Source: Asparagopsis taxiformis
Lineage: Eukaryota; Rhodophyta; Florideophyceae; Bonnemaisoniales; Bonnemaisoniaceae
DNA length: 64,000 bases
Direction of reading: 5' to 3'
Assembly (NCBI GenBank): GCA_030407315.1
Contig: JALQPE010003111.1
Location: 1-64,000 of the forward strand
The notes under the pieces: generated by a model
Told to the model about the DNA's origin: nothing
The model's database searches: none
Seen by the model: the letters and a program-made list of their open reading frames with translations, nothing else
Program-made: the position numbers and the translations under genes
Shown: positions 10,667-23,000 of the stretch, one piece after another
How positions within the stretch are numbered: position 1 is the stretch's first letter
Layout: each line of letters opens with the position of its first letter

Positions 10667-12274
10667 TTAATATTCGACGGTGTGGATGTGGTCCGTGAGG
10701 ACGTCCTTCTTCGTCTTCAAGTAGATGTGGCCGCGCGTGGGCAGACCATAGACTAAATTCTGCTCCCACAGGAAGATCTCCTCACCTGAAGCCGACCCCG
10801 TAATGGTAAAGGTCACCGCGATCAACTAAGACGGAATAGGGTGGCACATAAAAGTGGTTAACGGGAACCTTCCACATGTCGGCGTCCGTATGGACCAGGC
10901 ATACATGACTATAAGGTGCAGCTACTATAAAGAACCCATCGGCTCCACTCGACATCATGAAATAGGATGGGGATTGGGTAGGTCCGACTCCTCAAAATTG
11001 GGATACTCAGAAGTCCGTGTGCCCATCCTGGTCCGCAGCCCCATCTGTTGTAAGAAGCAGCCGTAATCCTGTCTTCGGGAAAAAGACAGGATCCTCACCC
11101 TCCATTTCCAACTTCAAGAAATCCGCACAAACACCAAGAGCAAGCTCTGCCACCAACTTGTTCCTGTACATATCCAAATCCCCCTCCTCCAGCTTGTCGC
11201 ACAATTCACACCGCGGCAGGGGGAGTCGCCCACGACAACCATCTATGCGGTCCTTCGCAGCACCCACGTTGTGGATGAAATGCCACGGCGAAGGATCAAA
11301 ACCGGGCTTGGCGAAAGCTGGCGGCTCGTCCTGTGGTTTCCTGTCTTCATCATCAGAATCAGACTGCTGGGAGGGTTTCTGTGGCTTTTCAACCTCCTCA
11401 ACCAGCGGGAACTGCCGAGAAAAGTGACTGAAGAGGTCATGCGTCGCACTACCAGCCGTGGACGACTGCAAGAGGCCTTCCACAACAACCACCCCCATGT
11501 TGTCCAGCAACGACGCTTCACCACAAAGTACTATTCCACCACCGAGTCCTCAGCACCTGGCGATGCAGCTGCCAGGAATGCTGCCGCCTTTATTTCCGCC
11601 CGCACCGTCTCTACCGTCGTAATTTCCATGTAGTACTTCATCCGGCTACCAGACGCAATTGCGCTGGGGAGAACGGCGGCCACATTCTCATCGACGATAC
11701 TGTCGGGAATAGGATTTTCATGGGCGCCGTCGAACTGGAGAATCGGCTCCCGAGAACGTCCTCTGGAAGCCGACTTGGATTTCTTTGACGACAACTTTGA
11801 TGAAGTCTCACTGAGCTTCCTCTTTTTGGTAGAGGGCTCGGGCGTCGCAGAAGCGGTTTCCCAGTTGCGCTTCCCGAGGATGGAGCTTTTACCCGCATCC
11901 TTGGGTGCGTTCTCCAGTTCGACGACCTGAGCAGGGCTCGCACCACCCGCCGTCGCCGTTCCACCACGACCGGAACGACTCTCTTGCAGGCAGGTACTCC
12001 TTCTGGGCATCACTTTCCCAGAAGTTTCCACTCCGGACGATGCAGACACGACAGGGGTAGTGGCAGAAACCGAGGCAGCCTCGGAATAGCTGGAAGAATC
12101 TAATTGAGGTGGTACTACCTCAATTGGATTCTTCAAAGGCAAAGGAATGGAGGATGAAGGGATGGTCAGGGAAATGGAAATGGAAGGGGAAGGGATGGCG
12201 GCATCATGACCACATGTGACTGGGAGCGCAGCATGTGGGATGTGTGGGTCCACCGCGTAAAATTGTTTCCGCAT
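10667..12274 (-). pseudogene. 2OG-Fe(II) dioxygenase-like gene, frameshifted (TET/JBP-type)
   Basis: A Ser/Pro/Lys-rich N-terminal region (12274-11640) leads to SGSRMKYYMEITTVETVRAE. In a second frame come LLDNMGVVVVEGLLQ (about 11505) and MYRNKLVAELALGVCADFLK. Next are GLRLLLTTDG and the iron-ligand motif DGHTDF, where the frame stops at 11007. Past that stop, shifted frames continue: EYPNFEESDLPNP, then YFMMSSGADGFF, FYVPPYSVLVDRGDLYHYG (distal His), and TRGHIYLKTKKDV (the Arg and H-x-Y step) to TAA 10667. These pieces align in order with the dioxygenase domain of the gene at 39-43 kb. At least three frame changes make it a pseudogene unless introns explain them. A 42-bp near-palindrome lies at 12093-12134. 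Confidence 0.7.
12093..12134. repeat. 42-bp near-perfect palindrome inside the dioxygenase pseudogene
   Basis: Arms starting GAAGAATC and ending GATTCTTC pair over 21 bases each with two mismatched pairs, both explainable as transitions. It stays open in the coding frame. Confidence 0.85.
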
Positions 12275-14600
12275 TTACATGTCGCGGTAGCCAGTTACGC
12301 GCAGGAGCATTTTCCTGTCGTCCTTTCAAAACACAGACTTCCGTTTGGGAAAGATGTTCTCAAACTTGGAGCCATTGGGAGGGCCTTCCTTGGGATGTAA
12401 GTCCGCTCAGAACCCCTTCTTGGGCACCACCGGCGCAAAAACTTCGACAACGCGTGAGTGAATGTCGAAGCTCTTGCTCGGGTCACCCACGCTGGGAATG
12501 GAGCCATCCAGCATCCTCAACACATCCGAAACGTTCCAATACTCGGCCACCTCCTTCACGTACCCGAAGATTTCCAACAAACCAGCAATCCATTCCTGTC
12601 CAATGGTACCAACCGAGTTCGGTTTCAGCCCGGCCCACCAACGACTACAAGTGTAGTACGCCGTCATCTCGAGGTTGACACAATTTTGGACGCCCGGAGC
12701 ACCCCTAAACGATCCGTTGAACAACAATTTCACCGTACACCCAGCCAGATTCCCCGTCGAAGAGAACTGCACGAACTCTGGCCTGTTCGGAATAGTTTTC
12801 TGCAACCAAATCCGTTTTCAAGAATTGCTCCATCGTTGCAGACTTCTTCCACCACTAGCGAACGACCTCTGGTATTCACTTTGCGAGGTTCAACTTGCAC
12901 TTCAGGCGAACTATACTGGGCAATATTGATGCATGTCTCGCTTGCTGAAGGAGATTTACTCTTTTCCGCTACTTCTCCGCTATAGTGCAGAAGTATATTT
13001 CTCCGCCACTAAATTCAACCATTACGAAACCTTTCCTGGCTTTCATTCGATCCAATGAACTGGTTCACCACAATGATTTGTCCTATGCTCATTACTTTAT
13101 GCACAATGATTGCTATTTCATCCGGGCTCGACCTACTCAATATCGTTTTGCTATCTTGTATCGCATTCCCTAAACACCAGCCTGGCCAAGACGTATCCAC
13201 TTCCGTTTGTTACGCAGTGATGCTCTAAGCACTAATACTGAATCTGATTTTCTCATGCATGTAGTTCCTACTCGTATACTCTACCATTTTCTCGGCCCTA
13301 TTCACAAGGTGAAAACACGATGTCTCGTTGAATCGTACTCGGTGTGATATCTTAAATTAGCATACATTTATATATTGCAATGCAGACTCACTGCTCGCTT
13401 GCAACATGAAAATTATAAAAATTCTTCGACACTGCTGTTTCCTAACCGCCACCATCCACGTGGCCCGCTTTGACTGCCTGCCAAGTGTACTCGGAGCATA
13501 CAATGACGTTATCGATATATACCATCCACATCATCACTGGAAGCGCGGACTCCCCGTCCAGGAAAGTGCGCCATTTTTCTTACTCTTCACCTCCCTCTGT
13601 CCTGTAGGCCCCATATGTTAGTGCTTTTCCTATATTTCTGTAGTGATGACGTCATTCTAGACCATAAAAGGCGGTAGAAGATACGATCATGTGCGCCTCC
13701 TTTGCCAGATCATGTGCTTCCAAGCGTAATTCGCAGCCTAGGCATCGTTTTTCTGGGCCTCCCATCGCACCGCTCTGTTTCAAAATTATCCCTCTATTGT
13801 TCTCCTACACGTCTTTTCCGCCCGCAGAGTGCTACTTAAACGACAGATTCTGGAAATCCCTGTTTCCATCTCCATATCCGTCGGAAAACAAAGCATCAAT
13901 AATTACGCTTCCGGAGCAGTGTACATGGTACGTCACCACATTTCACGCCACTAACCCAGTATTCTATTCGTTTTCTCAGGTTTCCAGTCGGTGAGTTTTC
14001 CAATTCTCCTTTCGTTCATCTTTCTCTCTCACTCCTCCATTTTTGTTGCTCTGCCTGTGAGTACATATTTCGATTTGGGATGCAATGGTATTTGTTGAGG
14101 TACGTTAGTCTCCTGGTAACCATCAGTTTCCCACTCCAGTTCAACGTCACTAACTTGTTTCCTTTCACTACATCTTTTTCTTCTCCTTCTCTTCATTTCC
14201 TAGCTTATTCATGCAGCGCAATCAGTTGATAGATTTGTAGACTTTCTGGTACTTTTAGTTTTACTCTTCAGAATAGTGTTGGTTGTAGTAGCATTTTTAA
14301 CATAGGGATTGTTTACTCTCAATGTAGCCTGCGCAAATAAAAAAATCCAGAGTGAAGCTTCCCATATTGCACCCTCTTAGATTGCTACCTATCCTACCGC
14401 TTGTACTTCTCTCTAGCTCATAGTCACTACGAAATAAAAATTCCTAGCCGTACAATTGTGACCATTCCCACGTAGATACCATCCATTACCCATCCTCATA
14501 GCACTAGAACTGCCTCCCTCTACCCCAAAAAGATGCCCACGACAGCATGACGCTCCATCTCATCCACCACTCCCAAACACTGAATTTTACTATATCAGGA
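12275..14600. other. No confident gene
   Basis: Only short overlapping frames on both strands; none shows a domain motif. It separates the dioxygenase pseudogene from the right terminal repeats of the CACTA-type element. Confidence 0.4.
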
Positions 14601-14610
14601 CACTACTTTT

Positions 14611-14890
14611 ACTGTCTCCAGGTGCCGCCCAGGGCAGCACGAAATACTGTCTACAGGTGCTGCCCAGGGCAGCACGAAACACTGTCTACAGGTGCTGCCC
14701 AGGGCAGCACAAAGTACTGTCTCCAGGTACTGCCCAGGGCAGCACGAAACACTGTCTACAGGTGCTGCCCAGGGCAGCACAAAATACTGTCTACAGGTGC
14801 TGCCCAGGACAGTGAAAATCACTGTCTCCAGGTACTGCCCAGGACAGTGAAAATCACTGTCTCCAGGTACTGCCCAGGACAGTGCACCGT
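14611..14890 (+). repeat. 35-bp tandem repeat, eight copies, inside the right terminus
   Basis: ACTGTCTMCAGGTGCTGCCC starts units at 14611, 14646, 14681 and every 35 bp to 14856. Each unit holds the palindrome GCTGCCCAGGGCAGC or the variant CTGCCCAGGACAG. Likely a subterminal binding array. Confidence 0.9.
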
Positions 14891-15242
14891 ATTGGTTCCA
14901 TCTGTTGTCCCAGGCAGCGTATTTCACTATCCGGCCATGTTGCCTTGGCCAATACAAAACACTATCCGCCAACACTGCCCAGTACAGTAAATTACATCAT
15001 ATCCAACTATTGAATAAATCATTAATTTTTACTGTCTCCATTCATTGCCTCAGACAGTACGGTGAGACAGTGTTTTTTACTGTCTGCAGACAGTGTTCCG
15101 TACTGTCTGCCAGACAGTGCAAATCACTGTCTCCAAGTGTGGCATTAATTTTCATTTGCCGCATAGTGATTTTTACTGTCTCAGACAGTAAAAATCACTG
15201 TCTCACCGTACTGTCTGAGGCCCCCTTTTCAACACCGTAGTG
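14891..15242 (-). repeat. CACTA-type right terminus
   Basis: Clusters of ACTGTCT/AGACAGT motifs in both orientations run to the end CCCCCTTTTCAACACCGTAGTG at 15242. The reverse complement begins CACTACGG as at the left end (33). The last 57 bases equal 8896-8952. Confidence 0.65.
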
Positions 15243-18200
15243 AGATTTCCTAGCATGTATAACCATGGAACCTTTGGAAAGGATGCGGGGTAAGGGCCAC
15301 ACAGCTGCGAACGGCTCAGCAGTTCCACCCTCTACGTGAACACTCAAAATTGCGCAGACCAGGAAGGTGTATGCCTTGCTTATGTCGAAGAAGAAGTGTC
15401 GGTCGGATTCCACGTACGGCTGGCACAGCAAGGGCGCCGACACGTCCCCGAAAATCAGTGATTGGAGTGCAGTACCCCTTCTCAGGATGTGAACTGAGCT
15501 TTGTTGAAATACTGAATAAGGGGGAAGGTTACCAGTTGTCTTCCCGCGGATGGCGGATTTGTAATATGAAAAAAGTTTTCCCTCCCGGGGCTCTTCCGCG
15601 AAGGCAGAGAGCAGCAGCTTTTCAATGGAATATCTATCATTTAGAGGAATCTCCTGATCGGTGGAATGAGATACCCACTTGTCTTTCAAAACCCAATGGG
15701 TAGAATAGATGGTTGGAAGCGTTAATGTAGGAGTATGAGAAAGTAAGTTCGTGACAAGCTTGATTTGGGGCTCTGTTGAACGCCTGTCACTTCCGACTTC
15801 TCCTATGGTTTCATGCGAGGCGTTTACAGTATCATTCAGTGCGGGCAAAAGTGGAGATCTTCCGGACAAGGGCAATTGTTCATGTCCGTCACCATATTTC
15901 ATAACTGTTGATATTCTATGCTTCCAATCGTCGAAGAGGGCACGGGAAACTGCTTGTAGGTGTGGTTGCTGATGGTTAGACTTCGATATAATTCTCTTCA
16001 ATGGCTGATGTGCACTTTCAAAGACAAGCTCGCCAAAATGGCGTACATGTCCCATAGCAGGTATGGTGTGCCTATATAACTCTATTAGTCTGTGGGAGTT
16101 TGGCTTATCCAAATGCTGACGACAGAGTGGTGAAAGGCGGCATAGCATGTCCGATTTTGTCAAGAAGTCTTCCGCGGTACGCAGCAGAGCATGTTGCCAA
16201 TACTCGCCAGCGTTTTCATTGTACATTTGAACACAGCCAACACCATCGGTTTGTAGGGAGGGATACCAGTAAGTGTTTGCCACAAGCTGGCGGTAGGTCG
16301 ATAAAACAGCAGTTCCTTTCTCGTGGATGGCAGCACTGTCGAACGATAAAGCTGTGGTAGGATGAGCATCAGAAGAATTCGAATTTGTATTTGCACGGAT
16401 TGTATAGCAAAGATCAGTGAACACCTCTGGAGCAATTGATAGTGTGGAAAATAATCCTGATATGCTCATACTATACATACTGCATGCTGCAGGAGAGAAG
16501 ATACGATGTTGTGCCACGAGACCGTTTGTTCGGAGAGCATTGCAGATGTGAATATCAGCAAGTACTTGATATTCTCTCGGCAAAAGAACGAACGCCATGT
16601 TAAGTACATTCTTCGCAATTCCGGATAGGAGATGATCGGGAGCAACGAGGCAGGAACGGTAGGGATCAAAATGGGGGTAGGGAAGAATTGAGCCGTCTGA
16701 AAAGAACGGTCGTGGAGTAGTTCTGAACGCCTCGTTGAGGGCGGAATGAAGGGAAAACAAGGGGCTTTTCTTTGTGTCAGTGGATGCATCTTTCATTCCA
16801 ATTGATTTGGACTCTTCTGAGGAAATATTTGAGTCACGGATGACCAAGGTCCTGTCCGCAGTTCGCATGAACGCAGGGTCGAGGCTATGCACTGCAATGG
16901 TAGAACAGTATCTACTTGCCTCAGTCATATGATTTGGAATTCGTTTGAAGGAACAAAGATGACAGGGACAGGCGGAGTTGTGTCCCAATAAATCTAGAAC
17001 GTTCGTGATTTCTGGATAATCTCCAATGAAGGCGACAAGATCTAAAAAAACTCGGATGTGATTACCGTCGGCGTCGAGCATACTCAGGCCATGTGTAGAA
17101 TGATGTACGATGTCTCCGATGATTTCGTGGAGGATTGCATTAGTAGAAACACCTGGCGGTGCAAGAGAAATAGTTCTGACACCTCGCCTGGAAGATCGAA
17201 CATGACATGGCAGATTCAAAGGAATCATGTACACGCCACCGGCTGACCCCTTCCTTTCGTTGTACTGGGAGAACCCGTCGCAGTACAACAGGATTCTGTA
17301 AATGAAGTACGGGGTACCATCATGTAGAGTGCCGAAGGACTTGGTGGCGTTCGTGGATCTGGGGTTCGAACGCATTGTATGTTGCGGTGGAGATGCCTCA
17401 ACAGAAAGAACTGTAGCAGAGAAGGAACGATAAGCAGCAGAGAGATCTGCAGCAGAGGTTTCTGGAACAATCGCTAATAGATAAGGGGAATAACTGTTTC
17501 GTAAGCGGAGATGACGGTGAACAATGAGGTGTGCAAAGCCAGAAGACGCTGGAACTGAAGAAGACAGTTTTGTAGTTTTCAGAAGTGTGCAAATATCACC
17601 AGCTCTCCAGAGGTTCTTCAGTTTCGACGCCACCGACTCGTATGCAAACCATGCAGTTTCATTAGTAGAGAAGTTGATATCTGGCGGTGGCCTCCGGACA
17701 AGGAAAGACTGCGTTCCTTTAGCGTACAATACGGTAGAGCCCGAAGGGCTGTGCTCAAACCGAAATGAACTCAGTAGGTCCATGATGTTCTTGGAAGGAG
17801 CGCGCAAAGTCAATTTGAGATTCATACCATGGTATAGACGAATGTCTTCCTGAATTGGAGGCACACCCTGGGAATGGGAGGGCCGTGGAGCAGTACAGAT
17901 TGGATCGAGGATATGGTCTCTATCAGTAATCATAGGGATATCCTCTATGGTCTCATGAATAGTCGCTCCCGGTGTATTACTTACGGCACCTGTGGAGGTA
18001 GTTTTCATCTGTTCCCATAAAGGCTTGAAAGAAACATCATGTCTCGCCCATGATGAGGGCAGGACGATTGAAACTGGTATCGTAGGCCCCCCTGTGATAG
18101 GGCCTATGTTTCTCGATTTCCGTGATTGGATACTTTGATGCACAGATGCACCGGACTTGGAGATGTCGAGGGGAAGCAGGACCTGTTTTGACCTGGGGAG

Positions 18201-18659
18201 TGAAGAACTGACGACATGAGGGAGAATGTATCTTTGCAGAGTGGAATAAGATGGGAACGGAGATAATCCGCAGTTGGAGTACTCGACAAGCCAGTTCACA
18301 CAGGTAACAAAAAATGTGTACTGATCGACTGAGAAACGCACTGATCCAGTCACGGACATAACAGCGATCAGAGATTGCCATGTAAAGTGGAAAGAGTATT
18401 CCTCGCCGTTTTCGGTATCGGACTCGTCATCCTCTTCGAGGTTGCTGAGTATCCTGTCGATTACAGCATCAACATCTTCATCCAGAACACCGTCCGTGAA
18501 GCTAGTCCGGTTGGGAAGACTTTCCGTCGTACGTGGAACACATGCTATTGCAGTTGCGTTTCCAAGGGTTGACCAAGATCTGAATCGATCTTTTCGCAGC
18601 CTGTAATGTGTTCCAGAACGTAGAAGTCTGCGCCGAACCATCTCCAGGCTGGTTACCAA
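15195..18659 (-). CDS. DDE transposase (CACTA/Plavaka/KDZ-like), 3' end replaced by an insertion
   Basis: An open frame of 1154 codons. An RNase-H-type core is suggested by an Asp in LLYCDGF, then IRVFLDLVAFIGDYPE followed by CPCHLC (the acidic pair and Cys cluster typical of this transposase group). ELVFESAHQPLKRI about 300 residues later could carry the third acidic residue. The last 15 residues (HYGVEKGASDSTVRQ) are encoded by the CACTACGG terminus of the neighbouring element, so the native C-terminus has been cut off. The start may be the ATG at 18659 or the one at 18641. It lies on the same strand as the helicase downstream. Family placement comes from motif order only; exact superfamily is uncertain. 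Confidence 0.65.
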   Translation of the reverse strand: MVTSLEMVRRRLLRSGTHYRLRKDRFRSWSTLGNATAIACVPRTTESLPNRTSFTDGVLDEDVDAVIDRILSNLEEDDESDTENGEEYSFHFTWQSLIAVMSVTGSVRFSVDQYTFFVTCVNWLVEYSNCGLSPFPSYSTLQRYILPHVVSSSLPRSKQVLLPLDISKSGASVHQSIQSRKSRNIGPITGGPTIPVSIVLPSSWARHDVSFKPLWEQMKTTSTGAVSNTPGATIHETIEDIPMITDRDHILDPICTAPRPSHSQGVPPIQEDIRLYHGMNLKLTLRAPSKNIMDLLSSFRFEHSPSGSTVLYAKGTQSFLVRRPPPDINFSTNETAWFAYESVASKLKNLWRAGDICTLLKTTKLSSSVPASSGFAHLIVHRHLRLRNSYSPYLLAIVPETSAADLSAAYRSFSATVLSVEASPPQHTMRSNPRSTNATKSFGTLHDGTPYFIYRILLYCDGFSQYNERKGSAGGVYMIPLNLPCHVRSSRRGVRTISLAPPGVSTNAILHEIIGDIVHHSTHGLSMLDADGNHIRVFLDLVAFIGDYPEITNVLDLLGHNSACPCHLCSFKRIPNHMTEASRYCSTIAVHSLDPAFMRTADRTLVIRDSNISSEESKSIGMKDASTDTKKSPLFSLHSALNEAFRTTPRPFFSDGSILPYPHFDPYRSCLVAPDHLLSGIAKNVLNMAFVLLPREYQVLADIHICNALRTNGLVAQHRIFSPAACSMYSMSISGLFSTLSIAPEVFTDLCYTIRANTNSNSSDAHPTTALSFDSAAIHEKGTAVLSTYRQLVANTYWYPSLQTDGVGCVQMYNENAGEYWQHALLRTAEDFLTKSDMLCRLSPLCRQHLDKPNSHRLIELYRHTIPAMGHVRHFGELVFESAHQPLKRIISKSNHQQPHLQAVSRALFDDWKHRISTVMKYGDGHEQLPLSGRSPLLPALNDTVNASHETIGEVGSDRRSTEPQIKLVTNLLSHTPTLTLPTIYSTHWVLKDKWVSHSTDQEIPLNDRYSIEKLLLSAFAEEPREGKLFSYYKSAIRGKTTGNLPPYSVFQQSSVHILRRGTALQSLIFGDVSAPLLCQPYVESDRHFFFDISKAYTFLVCAILSVHVEGGTAEPFAAVWPLPRILSKGSMVIHARKSHYGVEKGASDSTVRQ

Positions 18660-18967
18660 CGAGAGAGATCAATACCACGATACCAGACGAGCAGTGGTAC
18701 AATGAACTGCGAGGTGCAGAGAACGAACCAGTTGACCTCGGTAATAGAACTAGGCGAAATTTGATATTCCCAATGTACTTTTATTTATCACCTATGTACA
18801 GATCAAAAATGGCCCTTAAAACACACCGGATCCAGAACCTCGAGGTTACGGCGCAATTGAGATATGTTACCCATCCGCAGAGCCAGGACCATACGAGTTA
18901 TCATCGTTGATACGACGATGACAGTATCATGCATGAACGTGTCACTTGCATCTCTGCCACGGACGAG

Positions 18968-19010
18968 AACAAAACAATTGTTTTGTTTTGAAATGTTGAT
19001 TAATCAACAT
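18968..19010. repeat. Two adjacent perfect palindromes (20 and 18 bp)
   Basis: AACAAAACAATTGTTTTGTT at 18968-18987 and ATGTTGATTAATCAACAT at 18993-19010, five bases apart. Both are perfect and differ from each other. Confidence 0.9.
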
Positions 19011-19139
19011 CTCAATTCGCAGTGGCAGGGGTTAGCGATATCACGTTTCAACAACGTAGTGAACATACTCGCCACAGTTCACGCCACCCCGCATAAGTAT
19101 TCCAGACCACATTGCACAATCAATGAGTGCGTTTGTGTC

Positions 19140-19915
19140 ACTGGTTTCACTACCCCTGACCAGCAGAAGTGTAGCGTGATGTGTCCTGGCTACACGTGTG
19201 GTCATCGGCCGCACGACCTCTGCCGAACACCCCCATTTTGGTTCCTCAGTGAGCCATCCATGTCCGTGGTTGCACAACCGCTGACCAGAACACGTGTAGC
19301 ACAACAAATCCAGGCTACACGTGTGGTCATCGGCCGCACGACCTCTGCCGAACACCCCCATTTTGGTTCCTCAGTGAGCCATCCATGTCCGTGGTTGCAC
19401 AACCGCTGACCAGAACACGTGTAGCACAACGTATCCAGGCTACACGTGTGGTCATCGGCCGCACGACCTCTGCCGAACACCCCCATTTTGGTTCCTCAGT
19501 GAGCCATCCATGTCCCTGGTTGCACAACCGCTGACCAGAACACGTGTAGCACAACGTATCCAGGCTACACGTGTGGTCATCGGCCGCACGACCTCTGCCG
19601 AACACCCCCATTTTGGTTCCTCAGTGAGCCATCCATGTCCCTGGTTGCACAACCGCTGACCAGAACACGTGTAGCACAACGTATCCAGGCTACACGTGTG
19701 GTCATCGGCCGCACGACCTCTGCTGAACACCCCCATTTTGGTTCCTCAGTGAGCCATCCATGTCCCTGGTTGCACAACCGCTGACCAGAACACGTGTAGC
19801 ACAACGTATCCAGGCTACACGTGTGGTCATCGGCCGCACGACCTCTGCTGAACACCCCCATTTTGGTTCCTCAATGAGCCATCCATGTCCGTGGTTGCAC
19901 AACCGCTGACCAGAA
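19140..19915 (+). repeat. 125-bp minisatellite, about six copies
   Basis: Units contain CTACACGTGTGGTCATCGG, CCGCACGACCTCTGC and GGTTCCTCAGTGAGCCATCC and repeat every 125 bases from about 19190; a diverged unit precedes them. The array lies just past the helicase gene's 3' end. A related unit recurs at 30.83-30.95 kb, beyond the coiled-coil gene. Confidence 0.9.
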
Positions 19916-20040
19916 CGTTGGTATTTGAAAAAATCCATGTCCCTGGCTGCACAACTGCTGACCAGAACGTTGGTATTTGAAAAAATCCATGTCCCTGGCT
20001 GCACAACTGCTGACCAGAACGTTGGTATTTGAAAAAATCA
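19911..20040 (+). repeat. 52-bp tandem repeat, 2.5 copies
   Basis: CAGAACGTTGGTATTTGAAA starts at 19911, 19963 and 20015. The array abuts the 125-bp array and ends 55 bases before the helicase stop codon. Confidence 0.9.
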
Positions 20041-20094
20041 AGTTTATTGGAAGGGAGGCCAACTATAGTTGAAAGGAAAGGGAGTTGTAGGAAG

Positions 20095-23000
20095 CTATGG
20101 TGAAGTTTCTTTCACAACCCTCGTCCAGTCAGCACTCTTTGATACCAAGAAATCGAATTCCCCCACTATGTATAGATGACGCATAGCCCGTGTGACCATC
20201 ACATAAATACCGCGAACGTCATCAACTAAACCGAGGCTGTCATGAGTACTGCTGCTAGACGTTCTTCTCCCATTTCTTGTCGCACTGTATATCACTACTG
20301 GACTTTCGCTACCCTGCGCAGCGGCAATAGTAGAAACAGTTATGGTGCAGGGCTCATGTTCGTAGACGTTCGCGAACATCGCAGCAAGATGTGCAAGGAT
20401 ACAGGACCGTTGCTTGTTATATACAGTCAAGATGAGAATATCTTCCTGGCGCATATTTGGAACGGTGAGGAGGATTCGGACCAATTCGGATATTAATATC
20501 GCCTCCGGAACGCTCGTGTCATAGCTTGTTTGCATTGATATTTCCCCATATGGAAAATGATTGTTCCTTCGCCTGAAATAAGGATCGAAGAGGCGGACGG
20601 GATGGGACAGGTCGGTAAGGCTGATATCCTTCGCCTCACTCGTGTAGATCGGGACACGAGCACCGTTCCCATAAACGTAAGGGATCAACCACTTGGTATA
20701 AGTATCACTGGTTGGAACACAAGAGTGATGGTCGGCCACATTCCTGTGCGCTATGACATTGGAAACTCTGTTAATCTCCGGATGCATGCGATATTGCTCT
20801 TGAAGACAGACGCAGCGTACTATATTTGAGTGACGAAGATGCGATGATTCGTTACGAGCAAGCCTATCCAGCCAAGACATTGTATAGATAGAGGACATGA
20901 TGTTTCGCGGTCCACGCAGGACAGGGCTCTGTTGCATGGGATCTCCGAAGAGAGACAAAGGAGGCGCGTCCTCAACCTTAAAATTTTCAGCCAGAAATTG
21001 TACGAGGGGAAGGTAATCAACGTCGGCAGCTTGAGAAGCCTCATCAACAACGATTGCATCGAACTTTGCCGTTGGATTGTCTCTAAATAACCGCCACAAC
21101 GAACCGAAAGTGCTCAATACAATGCATGGAGATGACAGTTCCCCACTGGCTGCACCAAATAATATGCGCTTCCTTCCCCTGTTCGTGACTGCACGTTCAC
21201 TACCGCCGCTTGTATCTCGAGCTGTTTTCCGCTCGAAAGGAGGTCGCACAAGTGTGGGAACTGTAGAACGCGACTGGACCATGAAAATACCGTCAAGAAG
21301 TTTGGATTCGATGACATCCACGGCGGTATTCGATACAGACACGACTAGAATGCGTACCTTTGTCCCAGGTCTGTTAAGAGCAGAAATAGCTGTCGCGTGC
21401 ACGCTACCACCAGCCACTCTGACTCGTGCCGCCTCAGCTTCTACCATGTCGTAGGCCACCTTGTTCAGAAGAGCAGAAATGTAATGCATAATTGTACTCG
21501 TCTTCCCAGTTGCTGCTGGACCGACCACACAGCATACTCGATCAAGAAGCCCCCTTGGCTTTCGTTCTGACAGCTCCGACGATATCAGACATTCCAACAC
21601 TGCAGCTGCTTGAGATCTATTCATTTTCGGCGGACCATCGTGATGCACATCTGCTCCGTTTAGGTCTGTCATCTCAAGCATGTATTTCTGAGTGTTAGTG
21701 CTTCCAGATGGTACTAGAACAGCACCGGGCAAACAGTGCGCGAGAAGCTTTTCGTATTCTTCTCGAACTAAGGAACCATCCTGCTGTAGCCATCGCTGGT
21801 TAGATGTGGCCGCCCTTGAAGTGCCTAGGAACAGCTCATGCCATCCAGGATGTATCGCAGGAAGGTTTCGTATTGCTTCACATTGCATACCTTCTGTTCC
21901 GAGATAGCCTGATCTGCGAACGACTATTGCAAGCCCCTCCGTACCCTGCGAATATCGCGCATGTCGCACAGAACCCAAGGCGATAATTGTCAAAGAGAGG
22001 CGGGTTTGGGCACGGGTTTTGTTCGTAGTGAAATCTTCAACAACACCTAAGCAACATTCCAGTGGTTCCGTCTGTCGGCTGCGGTCTATGACATCGACGG
22101 TGACGACATCCCAGCTTCTGAATGATACGCTGTCTCGGGTCGACGGTGCAGTTCGTGAAGCTTCGAACCTCCTACTATTCCCGTTGCCTGATGCGTCGGA
22201 ATCTAGCCTATAGAGGTCGTAATCGTTATCGAGCAATGGGTCTCTTTGTGTAGCTGGATACCAGGTCTCATGCTTCTGTGCAACTTCCGCTAGTTCCAAA
22301 ACCATCTTGTAAATACAAAGTGTGAAACTGGTTGACAAGAAGTCATACCACGAGAAGTACATGAAGTTCGGAGCCAGACGAGGATTCTGACCACGAAATA
22401 TGACACGATTTCGTACCCAGCTACTCTCGAATCCCCGTCGCGGAAACGAGAAAGAGGCATTCGAAGACCAGTTCGCCAGTATTGCATTGGGTGAGAGATT
22501 TGTGTTCAAGGATATACCTTCTATTTGTATCGGGACATCGTCGTAGTGATACCCTTTGCGTGCAGCTCGCTGTACAGGTACCCGCGGTTTATGGCGCTGT
22601 TGCTGGACTGCCTGTTGCTGGACTGCCTCCTGCGGTATTGGTGGTGGATCCCAGACGGGTGAGGGTGGTGGTGCTGGCTGCACATCCACTGATAGTGCGG
22701 GTCCAGCAGTTATCGACAACGAAGAAGATTTTGGCTTGGGCCGTTGTGACGATAGTGCCACCAGTGGTGGTACATCCACTGCAATTGAATTTCGCTCTGG
22801 TCGCAAAACATGTGACGATACTGGTGGTAAATCCACTGAAATAGAAGTGTGCTCCGGTCGAACAACCTGTGACGAGTTGGTCAATTTCTGACCCAGATTT
22901 TTTTCCGGTGTGGTATTTGCAGTGTTCGGTGATTCCACTGTCTGCGGCCATGGTTGTTCGCATGTAGGACATACTTCCGCATGCCGAGGTTTCTTCGACG

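Larger units (their letters stand above)
33..15242. mobile_element. Candidate 15.2-kb CACTA-type element, or a composite bounded by CACTA-type ends
   Basis: The left end begins CACTACGG and is followed by repeated ACTGTCT/AGACAGT subterminal motifs (33-430). The right end finishes CCGTAGTG at 15242 after a dense field of the same motifs (14611-15242). Both ends are flanked by AG, a possible 2-bp target duplication. No transposase for it is seen inside, so it would be non-autonomous or scrambled. Its interior holds an NLR pseudogene, fold-back elements and a dioxygenase pseudogene. A further right-end copy at 8896-8952 shows the interior is itself composite. Whether 33 and 15242 belong to one insertion is inference. 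Confidence 0.45.

Noticed and set aside
19202..19861. Series of ~94-codon minus-strand open frames repeating every 125 bp
   Set aside because: They are the same minisatellite unit read repeatedly. Starts and stops move with the repeat, and no domain is present.
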